DNA of 64,000 nucleotides, taken from positions 18,003,004 to 18,067,003 of the forward strand of contig OX419346.1 in NCBI GenBank assembly GCA_948470475.1. Reading direction: 5' to 3'. The notes below the pieces were generated by a model that was not told the origin of the DNA, ran no database searches, and was given only the letters and a program-made list of their open reading frames with translations. Shown here piece after piece: positions 46,081-56,300 of this stretch. The first letter of the stretch is position 1, and each line of letters begins with the position of its first letter. This DNA is from Galaxea fascicularis (lineage: Eukaryota; Cnidaria; Anthozoa; Scleractinia; Euphylliidae). A program made the translations under genes and the position numbers.

Positions 46081-49000
46081 TCAATCAAAATCATCACTGT
46101 TAAATAAGTCATCTGGCGGAGCAATACCAGGTGCAATTGGAGCACTGGCCAGAGGTGTTCTGTCGTTTGTTAAGGCTGATTCTGAAGAAATGCCAACCAT
46201 AGTTGGTAGCTCTAAAGTAGTTGGATTTGCCTGTGAAAAAAACAAAACAAAACAAAAAACCAGTGTTAGGTGAAGTCATTGTGACTGCGTAACTGCTGAA
46301 GAGAGTGTTATGTGCAACATCTCCTACTACCTGAGGCAGGTGGAGAGAGAAGTAGAAGCACACGCTCTTTATGCCTTTACAAATTATGTAAAACCAGGAG
46401 TTGTATGATAGGAAGTACAATCATCTCAGAGGATCAAGTGCAATTTTGAGATGGATTGTGGGTGGTGACATTGACAATAAAATTAACAAAAAATAAATAA
46501 AAAAAGGACAAAATCTTCAAAAATCAAAACCAAAAATTATCAGAAATAAACATAAATATTAAAAATCAATTGATTAATTGATTTTTGATGAGTTTTTATA
46601 TTTGACAATAATATTATTGTCAAAAAGTTTTAAAAATTGTCATTTTGAGTGACAATTTGATAACCTGTGTGGAATTCATTAAGCCTTCATATCAAAATGC
46701 ACATACTTAGACCTGGCTCTCAAATCTCTTTGTAGCTTTAAGACATATCCAAAGTATGGTTTCTTAACAATACATAGCAGGATTTTCATTTTCAAATGAA
46801 GTCGCAGTCAACTTGAGAAAAGCAGGTGGATGTGTGGGTGTGTCAGCTAAAATAAGTATTAATAATTTACACAAGTAGAAAATTTTAGGAGAAAAAAGAA
46901 TGTAGCAAAAATAACAGAAATAACAGAAATTTACTAGAGAAGAGCAAAGCTCAAATCATATGGACCAATCCTGTAGTTTTGGGCACAAAAAAAAAATGGA
47001 TTGGTTGTACTCAAATTCAAATAAGTTCAGGGTAATCAGTGCCTCAAATTTTTTTGGCTTTGATAATGTGAAAGCTAACTTACATTTTTCCGAGGTCTTC
47101 CTCTGCTTCGTTTCGGTAGTGACGTGTCAGGTGGGGGCTTTTAAAACAAAAAAAATGTTAATGACAGTGGCAATGATGATGGCAGTAATGGGAATGGCAA
47201 GATGGTGGTAATGGTTATGATAATGGCAATGGTAATGGCGATGGCAATGATAATGATAACAATAACGATAATGATGACGATATTGATAACAATAATGATA
47301 ATGAAAATGGCAGCAGTGATAAAATGGTGATGGGAATAATGTTAATGAGGCATTTATAAAGCATCCTTTCTCAAGGATCCAAAGGCATTAATAACAAAGT
47401 TCCAAGTACACACTACCTTAACAAAGTCGAAGTCCTAGGGCAATATTCTGTCCAAACATAACACTACTCAATTAACTACAACTATTAAATCAGTGAATTA
47501 TCGTGATACTAAAGCTAAGGCTTAAAGACTAAAATTCAAAATAAAAGACAACTGTAACATTATGTTAAGAAACAGTATTGAACTGCTTAAAGGAACAGTT
47601 TTGTCACTTTTTGGAATTTATCAACAGCTAGTCCAAACCACCCAATGTAGCTTGTTCAGGTTTGGTTATAGGTCAGGCAAAAACCATCATCATCATCATC
47701 ATCTATTCTTATATTCATGCCTACGTGGTATGTAGGGCTTAAAAAGAAATTGTATAACTTTACTATTTAACATTTTGCTGTTGTTGTGGGTGATTTTATT
47801 TCACCAAGTGTATGACATTCGATCACCAAACAATTTTTTACTTTATAGGCACTTTAAAACCTAGCATTGTGTCTAAGCCTATGACACAGTCTGATTCATA
47901 CAAACCATGGTATGTCTCCCAAATTCACAACATGTTTCAATGCGTAATAGTGTTTCATAGTATTGGTACTCTTGCAGTACTCCACAACATATTACTTTAT
48001 TTAGTCTTACCCATTTTCTTGGTCTTCCTCTGGGTCGCTTTGGTCCAGTAGGGACTGGCTTGGGCTGAAAGGTTCAATTAAGATAGTTGCATAAATTCAA
48101 AACATTTCCTAAGGTTAGTGTATGAAATTTAAAGATTCAGGGAATTTAAATTCAGGGAATCAATGAGGCAAAGTGAAAGGGAATGAATACAATATTATTT
48201 CCAGCCAGGAAATAGATGGATTGTGTGACAAATGAAAAGTGCATTGTTTTAGAGGTGCATGTTGTTTCAGGAGGGTGTCTCATCTTTTAATTGCTTAAGG
48301 GCAGGCCTCCAAAGACGAGGCAAGTTGTTTTTGACAACTTGCTTCGGTCAACAACATAATTGAATCAACCACTATTAGTGCTAAGAAATTTGCTTCCACA
48401 ACAAAGAGTTAATTTGACGATAACCTGTACTTTTTGAGGGAGCCTCAAAAATTGTTTGTAATGTGCATACCGGTATGTACATCTGGCAGAAAATGGCGAC
48501 CACGAGTGACATTGAATATACGTTGCCTGAGATGTTTTGTCATCGCTAACTTTTTAGTATCGATAATGGTGTGGTAACATTTCAGCCAGATTTCATTGGT
48601 ATCTTGGTCTAAACATTCTACCTAAAGCTCTGTCAGTGTCTTGGTTTCTTTGACAAGCTTTAAAATTTGCAGGCTTTCAGAAACAATCACAATCTTGCTG
48701 TCTCATGAAGTTTCTAATTTGCCATTCACTGCCCCTTTATGTGGGGTTTTGCTAGCCTCAGCCCTATTTCTTAAAACGTGTAATAACTTAGTTGTGTTCT
48801 GTGCGTCATAACAGGGATTCATTGTACCTACATTGTAAATTTTGCAAGGGTGATAATCAGCATTTTTGGTAAATGACACTGAAAATTGCTACAGACTGAT
48901 TAAAAAGGATGAAAGCAAAAACAAAAACAAAACAAAAACTCTAAGGCCCTTTTTTCCTTAAGGGATTTAACAGAAAACTGACTTTAGTGTGAAACTGCTC

Positions 49001-52000
49001 TAGTTACAGTTACACCAAATTTTACCATCTGGGCATTGTTTGGATGCTGTTATGCCTTATGGCTTCCTTCAGTGTAGGATATATTTTATGACCCTATCAA
49101 CCTTAATAATTGGCTTGTTCATTGATACAGTATATTTGCTTTGGTCATTCATGGTCCTAAAGTGGCCAATGTAATGTAGCCTTTGATTGTTCTTTGATAT
49201 GTGGTGGGTTGATAAGTTGTTTACAGACCATGCATGTGGCCATCACCTGATACAGCTGTTGTAGGATTAGAGGATTATTTCTGTCAGTATGTATTTTATT
49301 GTAATTTACTGCTGTGAGAAAGAAGAGATTATGTCGAGATCAAACCTGCTAATTCATTATGACTTAACAATCAAATGTAAAGATGTTATGTTCAGTCTAT
49401 GCTTTCACTAATTAAAAAGATTGAAGAAATATGAGATGCCACTTTAATGAATATTAATTGAAAGATCGGCCATACACAGATGCAAAAAGACAAACAACTT
49501 TGTTCTGGGCGGTCATGCCCAAACGTTTTATAAGAAATCAATGCCCAATTGCAATAGCCTTCATTTGACTGATTACATCTGAAAAATGTTCAGGCTCAAC
49601 ATTAGACATCATGGTAAAAAAACATCATAGGGAACTTCTGTGCAATATTCATTTTGTTACAAAGTTACTGTGGGCCAAAATCTTACTTCTGCTTTTGCTT
49701 CTGAACTCTGATCGTTACTCAGATCAAAAGCAGTTGCCTTTGAAATAATATAGCTTAAATGAAGACAAGCTTTGATTTAAGTGTAAAATCTGCTTAAATG
49801 ACCATAGCATTTGAATTAGTTGTTTTTGTCTGAGGATTTCACAATATTTCGTCTTCACAGAAATAACCTTAAATGGTTTTCATTTGCTTTGTGTTTTTCC
49901 TACGTTATCAAATGTGCTTAAGTTTTAAATAAACGTTTAAATCCTTTTATTCACACTGCAACCCTAATTATTACATGGAGAACCAGAATTACCAAAACAA
50001 TAAGTTTTTTGGAAGACAGTTGTCTCTTGTTGCAACAGTTTTAGAAAGTCTCCCAGATAAACAGCCCACAATTGGCTGTAGTCCAGTAGTGAGAGCTCTA
50101 GGGGTATTGTGTATGATCAAAAGAAAAAAGTTTACCGTTCATCCAGCATAAAAGGTTATTAAAAAGCTTTGATGAACATGTGCTAGGTCATTTCAAATTG
50201 CTTCCACACAATGGAAAGAGGACCTTTCTTTCACCCCAAAAGATATTCATTTTTTTTCTTTTGATTCTAAAAAGGTCGAGATCGAAGTGTAGACATCGTA
50301 GGAGTTGCAAACATTTGTTCAACTTTTGTACAGCACTGTAATTTTTTATGAGTTCTAAATTAGTGAGGGAGCGTTTAAGAGTCATTGCAGATTTTATTTT
50401 AGTCAACACGAATTTTTAACTACGTTGAATGTTCAAAGAAAACGCAAGGAGCTTGGTGCACGTGTTTCAAGCATTCTGAGTGTGGAAGTTTTACATAGAC
50501 ATGAGTTTGACAAACTTATCCTTCTTAATTTTCGATTTATGCAAATTCATTCGCATGAGTTGAGTTCCTAATATAAAATGATTAGGTAAGTGACAGCTCT
50601 CTGCGCCCACGACGAAAATATCACGTTAGCAGTGAAATAAAAATAACGAAACAGAAAATTGTAAAAGCAAACAGCTGCAATGCAAGTAAATTGAATGGTA
50701 AACTTAAAGGAAGTCTCAGAAATTCGGCACCTGCTCTCTCCACAACCCGGCTGTGGGTTATTGAGCGATATCTGCGAATTGTTTTCAAAAATTTCTCGGA
50801 TATTAGCATACAGAGTGGGCGAACCAAACGCCTGGGCGATAACATCTATATCGTTGAACGCGCGATCGCCAACTGGCCCATTCAATAGCGAAGAAAGTTT
50901 AGCGAAGGCGTAATATATAGCTATCTTCAGGCTTTTATCATGCAATAATTGCAATTTCCAGCAAAGTTGCTTCAAGGAGTGGCGAAAGGAAACTTCGTTG
51001 AAGTGTCGCTGTTGGTAATGTTTTGATTTCGCATAACAAAGAACAGTAGTTGCCAAATTCTGGTTTGTGGTTTCCGGTTTTTTGAAATCTTTTCTACTCG
51101 TAAAATAAACTATTTCGTCAGTAATTTTTGGCCAAATTTGAGTTAAAAGATTTTTTTTAGCAAGGACAATCAACAAACAAAGCTTTCTTATTTTTCTTTG
51201 CTTTAATCCGAAAAGTCCGGCATAGTTACAACGTACGTGTTTAGAATTTTTTTGGCAACACCACATCGAAAGCACGTGGTCGGAGTACACATCTATTGAC
51301 TTTTGCCTCAACTAGCCATTCTAGATAAAGATTACTTAATGTTAAAATGCTCAACGAGTGGGTTGGACGAGTCTTGTGCTTGTTTGCAAAACATTTAATG
51401 CAAAGTTATCGCTCAACGGCGTACACTGTATAACAGTAGCTTCGTTCTTCCGAGAACCGTGTTTGTACTGCGGGCAAACGAGCCCACGTGAAAAATAATC
51501 GCGCGTGAAATTGCAAGATTAGAGTTGAACAGGACGTCTTGTCAACATTAAACGAATTTTCATTTGGCCACTATTGAAAGGCAGGAAGATATAGCCCACT
51601 ATTTCCGCGTAGGTTTCGTAATTTTCCCTACCGGCATAACAGATCGCGTTTTCTTTTCTTTCGAGTTTTCATTTCCTTGCGATTTTGTTCGATAATTTTT
51701 TTCCTTCGTTTATTGGGCAACGGTCCAAAATTGATCCTCCAATATCGACCTTGTGTTCTTTCTCAAATAGCCTTGTTTTCAGAATAAAACCATTAAACAC
51801 ACATTGACCAGATGGGACACAAAACGCCTTCACAAAAACCGCGCACGTGGACTTTTTATTACGTTGTCATTCAGCTTACATGGCGCTAATAATTTTTTCC
51901 CGCGAAAACAACAGCGGCGCCACGTGCTGCACGCTGGAAAAGCGCACGCATGCGCTTTTTCCAAGCTCACGTGATTCTGGGTGTCTGCTGTAAAGTATGC

Positions 52001-53062
52001 GGAGAATTTCACGCTTTGAAAAGCACACGTTCGCGACGAGTTCTGCAAAGGGCCTTTAAACACCGGAAGTCAAATGGAAGAAAGTAAATGGCGAACGACA
52101 AATGCACAAGTATTTTTTACAAAGCAGCTAGAGTGTTTTGAAAGTTGCGGGCTTTGCGTGTTTATCCGAAGCGCCGTATTATATCTTGCTTAGTGCGCAT
52201 AACTAAGTTATTATGCGGAAAAGTTGTAAACATTGATTGTACAATGAGATTGCCACTTGGAGTTTCTGCATTATTAACCACAAAGCAAGAAAGCGTGAAA
52301 ATGAAAGTGTAATAGCTTCTTGGGCTCGGCCACGGCAAGAAAAAAAAATTCCTCGAGATTTACAGCTGCTGGCGAAGAGCTCGCTGGACGTAAACAAAAT
52401 TGATCACTCGTTGCGCTTGTTCGAGATCTGCACGCGCGTTAAGTCGTTCTGGTGGCTAATAGGATAATACGAAGAAATACATGTATTCGACAGGTCAGTC
52501 AAAGATATCGTCACCAGCACATGCATAACACAGATTCTGTAGCAATACAATGCTGGCCCGCATGTTACACCCGCGAGGCTAAACCCGTTTAAGTGACCGC
52601 GCGTTATACACAAACTAGAATTACGATCATTGTCCACTTACCTTTGGATTTTTGTTTTTGGAACCTTTCGGTCTACCTCGTGGTCTTTTTATCACCGGAG
52701 CACCGTCATCTTGCGTCTTCTGCGGCGAGAAAAGTTAACAAACACGCTGATCAATTTGATATTTAGGCAAGCTAAATTTAGTCTCGAGCAGTGACCTCAT
52801 GAATGTCACCCTCAGCTCTGTAGCAATGTACAAGCCAGCGATTTGCATCACTAAACTACACCCGGGCGCGTTACAAACAACTTGTATATTTCTATCAAAG
52901 TACCTCTGGGAAGTTTTTTCGCGGCCGACCTCTCTTTGCTTTCCCGGGCACTTCCGCTGGTATGGGTTTTTCGTTTTGTTCATGCTCTTCCACAGTTTCC
53001 TGAGTTGTTTCCGTTGTTGTATTTGGCTGGCGTTCTTCTGCTGCCAGTTCAGGCTCGGTCAT
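46081..53062 (-). CDS. HMGA: HMGA-type architectural DNA-binding protein with four AT-hooks
   Basis: Exons on the minus strand: 53062-52904, 52719-52642, 48064-48011, 47137-47084 and 46230-46081, all phase 0, giving 164 residues. Exon 1 has an acidic, Thr/Glu-rich start and hook 1 (KAKRGRPRKN, 41-50). Exon 2 has hook 2 (KRPRGRPKGSKNK, 64-76), exon 3 hook 3 (KRPRGRPRKW, 88-97) and exon 4 hook 4 (KRSRGRPRKN, 106-115). Exon 5 has a Pro-rich tail ending DDLFNSDDFD. Hooks 2 and 3 are practically identical to hooks 2 and 3 of vertebrate HMGA2, and the one-hook-per-exon layout and large introns also agree. Vertebrate HMGA proteins have three hooks, so exon 3 or 4 is probably a duplicate. The product should bind AT-rich minor grooves in the nucleus. 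The start ATG is the first in the open frame. Confidence 0.92.
47148..47345. repeat. Imperfect ATGGCA/GATAAT microsatellite
   Basis: Variable units of the form AATGGY and GATAAY over about 200 bp. It begins right at the acceptor side of HMGA exon 4 (exon ends at 47137), so expansion here could touch the branch-point region. A CATCATCAT tract is at 47685-47702. Confidence 0.85.
50568..51311 (-). CDS. Unrecognised long open frame in HMGA intron 2
   Basis: 247 codons without a stop on the minus strand. The first ATG is at codon 16, giving a 232-residue product. No family is recognised. The middle part reads VGDRAFNDIDVIAQAFGSPT and LYANIREIFENNSQ, more protein-like than the lysine- and cysteine-rich start. 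The last 40 residues are hydrophobic and aromatic (FNLLF-type), possibly a membrane segment. The same DNA is also open for 65-74 codons on the plus strand at 50691-50913, which suggests a repeat-derived segment. A CpG- and E-box-rich patch lies 500-700 bp upstream. It may be a nested gene, a domesticated repeat fragment or chance. Confidence 0.25.
   Translation of the reverse strand: MRQKSIDVYSDHVLSMWCCQKNSKHVRCNYAGLFGLKQRKIRKLCLLIVLAKKNLLTQIWPKITDEIVYFTSRKDFKKPETTNQNLATTVLCYAKSKHYQQRHFNEVSFRHSLKQLCWKLQLLHDKSLKIAIYYAFAKLSSLLNGPVGDRAFNDIDVIAQAFGSPTLYANIREIFENNSQISLNNPQPGCGESRCRISETSFKFTIQFTCIAAVCFYNFLFRYFYFTANVIFSSWAQRAVTYLIILY
51844..51973. promoter_or_regulatory. Promoter-like E-box/NRF1 cluster inside HMGA intron 2
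   Basis: Three CACGTG boxes (51844-51849, 51921-51926, 51968-51973) and an NRF1-like GCGCACGCATGCGC (51942-51955) lie in 130 bp of CpG-rich DNA. The make-up is like that of the KMT2E promoter. On the minus strand it could start a short HMGA transcript with hooks 3 and 4 only, or serve the open frame at 51311-50568. Direction is not determined. Confidence 0.4.
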
Positions 53063-53392
53063 TGTACGCGCGCCTTTAGAATTATTTGGCTGTGACAACG
53101 CGCGGAGCGTGAATGCGAAGTGGAGACCGTGTGCTTTGAATTTTTACGACCCCGCCTTTCGATTTTGTAATCTCTCTGGAATTTTTAACGAGTTGGTCGA
53201 TCAGGCGCGAAGCGTGGGTGTACGATGGATGCTCTTCCTCGAAACGCCGACTCGAGAAGAGCCGCATTGATTCGCCTCTTACAACTTCACCCAGTTGTTG
53301 CCGACTCCACAAATCATTCGCAAATTTACTATCGTGTTGGCTGTACGCTAATTGACTAATACAACTTAGTAGATGCACTGTGATTGGCCAAT
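53063..53392 (-). promoter_or_regulatory. Probable HMGA 5' region with CCAAT palindrome
   Basis: ATTGGCCAAT (53383-53392) is a double-sided NF-Y/CCAAT site about 320 bp upstream of the HMGA ATG. Between them is a minus-strand open frame (53378-53082) that stops 20 bp before the HMGA start. It may be untranslated leader or an upstream frame; no family is recognised. No TATA box is evident. Confidence 0.4.
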
Positions 53393-56300
53393 CAGTGATC
53401 TATTGTGAAGTCGTCCCGCGTAGAGGAGCTCGGACCACCCTCCGTCGTTTGAAGATGCCGACTTGATTGACAGCGAACTGGATCTGCCGGAAATGAAATC
53501 AAATAAAAAAATTTACTGGGATCCATGAAGTATTGAGTTTTAAAAATGGGTTTGCTGTCGCGGCAGTCGTTTGTTCGCGCGAAATGCAAAATGCAAAGTC
53601 TGTCTCGTGTTGTTGGCTTGAGAATTCAGCTTTCAATCATGGCTTTTAAGGGATTACGGGGAATAACGCTTTGTTGCTGTTTCGTGAATGGAACTTAACG
53701 CCGCGAGCAGACGAATATCGGAAAACACAGCATTTCTGGAACTTCCTTTTTGATTTCATTATCTCTAAACCTCAAACCAAGGAAACTTCTCGTAACTTCG
53801 CGAAAGAGGGCTCAAATTGTAGGACATCTATCATAACAAACACTCAGATTCACGGCAGCGGAATTTAAAACTCGATCCCTTTTAGCAAGTAATAATGGTA
53901 CGAAATGAAAACAACTGTTTAACGATTTGTCTGTTGATAACAGTTGACAGAAAGCGTTTGAAGGCGCAAAAATTGCGCTATCAGCGTTTTATTTCAAGAA
54001 AATTACGTAGAAATTGAAGATAGTAAACAGGAACATAAAAATGTCGCTTCTTTTAATCGCGTGTTCACAGCAAAATGCTTTTAATTTCACTTTCTTGGAG
54101 TTGTTAATCAAACAATTGCACGCACCTACCTAGCTTTTGTCCACTTATAATTGCGATACTAAGCTTGCATTTACAGCTTGCCCAAACCCTTATGTCGTTA
54201 GAAAGTTCGTGAAATCACGCAAAGCTTTCACAACCTCGGGGTTGAGCAAACGGCAATTTTATTGCGTTCTTAAGCTACGTAAACTCACAAAGCTAACCGT
54301 CCCACAAACAACAGCAAAGGTAAACATACTTTGGAAAAAATAATGCCGTTGACAACTTGGAGCAGCAGGGTTCCAAAACAAATGAAGGAAGCTTTTCCGG
54401 AATAAACACACACACTTATTAAAACTTGTTACTTTTCTACCACTTTAAACAATCCTCGTCGTCGAAGCCTAAGTCGGTGACATACATAAATAAGTCGTTG
54501 ACATCATTCTTTTTTCAAACAGTGGTTAGGACTTATCTATGACGTTTTTGCTGGTGATGCAAAAATTCTTGGCGTTCTTTTAATAACCTGCAATATACGC
54601 TGGCTAAAACAGCTATATTCCCAAGACTCGAACAATGTTGGCTGTTCGCCAATAACGCACACCACTGTGGGTGCATCTTGTACAGAAACATAGCTGTTAC
54701 AGTGCTGCATAGCTTTAAACCTACTTATGTAGTAGAATTAACCAAGGAAAGATCTTGCCAAAGAACTTCAAAGTATGTGGGATTCAAAATGTGTGAGTTA
54801 TGGAAGCTGATACGACTCCGAAAGGATATAAGTCGAGGGAGGGTAATTCAGTATGTTCTAATCTAGAAAAAGCGATTTAACTACAAAGGATTCATTTGCC
54901 AGAAGTTAAATCTCACTAGGCATTTGGACTGTCAAAGAAATTGCTTGCGTCAGTACTAAGTTTGGGTCGGAAAATTTGAAAGGTCTCTGTTGGTTTAAGA
55001 GTTTTTGCGGCGTTCTTGCGAAATTTACTGCGAATTCTTTGCGAGTTTGACTTGAAATGTCGGTTGGCCTTCGCCCTGTAAAACTGACGTCAATTGATTG
55101 CGAAAGAACCCTGACGAAATACCTGGTTTGCTTTTAAAACTCTTGTCTGCATTTTTGCGTTCTGTGTGAAGTGATAATGTCTGCATTTTTAAATCGTTTT
55201 GAACGGGTGACCGCACGCTGGAAGAACGAAGACCTCATGCAGTTCCGTCTTTGCCTCTTGGACTTATTAATTTGTGAGTTTGCACATTTTGTGTAATTAA
55301 TCTTACCCTGTTTTTCATTCTTCATAGGGACCAAGGCTAATACATGCCACAATCGCCAAATTCGATTGTGGACTAACTATCGTAAACTAGACACTGTCTT
55401 TAACTGGAGAGGTTTCTGATTTGCTCGGTCACGGTCTCATCTTTAAAACTGTTGATTCACAGACGAAGTTTGAGCTGCATTCAAGTTAACTATTTGCTGG
55501 AAAAGTGAACATTTCATTATCTCCTTTATCGGGTGTACATATGCGATGATTTTTCCAATGATTTTTCTCCCCCCATAACACGGACAAATTGAGGGAAAAG
55601 TTACAGATAGATTGTACTCTCAGCGGTAGAAATGGCTTCGCTCTTTCTGATTTCATCAGTATGTCTTTACATTCTGCACTATTTTCACTTCTTTGCACCT
55701 ACTTCGTTCAGGGAAATGGGGAATTACGGCTGCGTAAATATTTATGTTCAGTTTATGCTCTATTGTTTCGGTGGCGGAATTTCGTCCAGGTTACGTTGCG
55801 TCTTTATGAACAGTGTTCGACCAAGACTGTTCGGTGCAGTTTCCGAGCGCAATTCTTGGAATCGCACGGCGAACACTAAACCAACTGCTGCAGTTTTAAT
55901 GCAAAAGAAGGGTTACAATATTAACGGAAAGTTTTAATCACAGACACAACAGTTAGAAACACCTCTAATAAATAGCAGATGGACCTCCAGGAGTTTCATT
56001 TCAACGCTTTCATCAGTCAAGGATTCTTGCCTCAGAACATTCAAGTTACAGAATTAGCTTGTACTAAATGGTACCATGTGTAGAACTTGAAGCTCTTCAT
56101 AACTTTGAGATAGGTTTCCATTAATTAAGCAATTTAAATAGCACAATAAGAACGCCAAGCGCTCTAACGGAGTTCAACGATTGTCGCTAAAACTGAAAAG
56201 ACTTGTCGAGCATCTCAAAGAAAACTGCTTCCCAAATTTTCGCTCCGAACGGTCAGATTTTTGAGAACGGTCTCGTTCATCAGCAGATTGATATTTTTAG

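Larger units (their letters stand above)
48065..52641 (-). other. HMGA intron 2 (4.6 kb)
   Basis: Separates hooks 2 and 3. The 48.1-50.4 kb part holds nothing recognisable. 50568-51311 is open on the minus strand, and 50690-50910 is open in several frames. 51.4-52.1 kb is CpG-rich with E-boxes (see separate entries). Confidence 0.7.

Noticed and set aside
53082..53378. 98-codon minus-strand frame before HMGA
   Set aside because: Not kept as a gene because it has no family and ends 20 bp before the HMGA ATG; it is more likely leader sequence.
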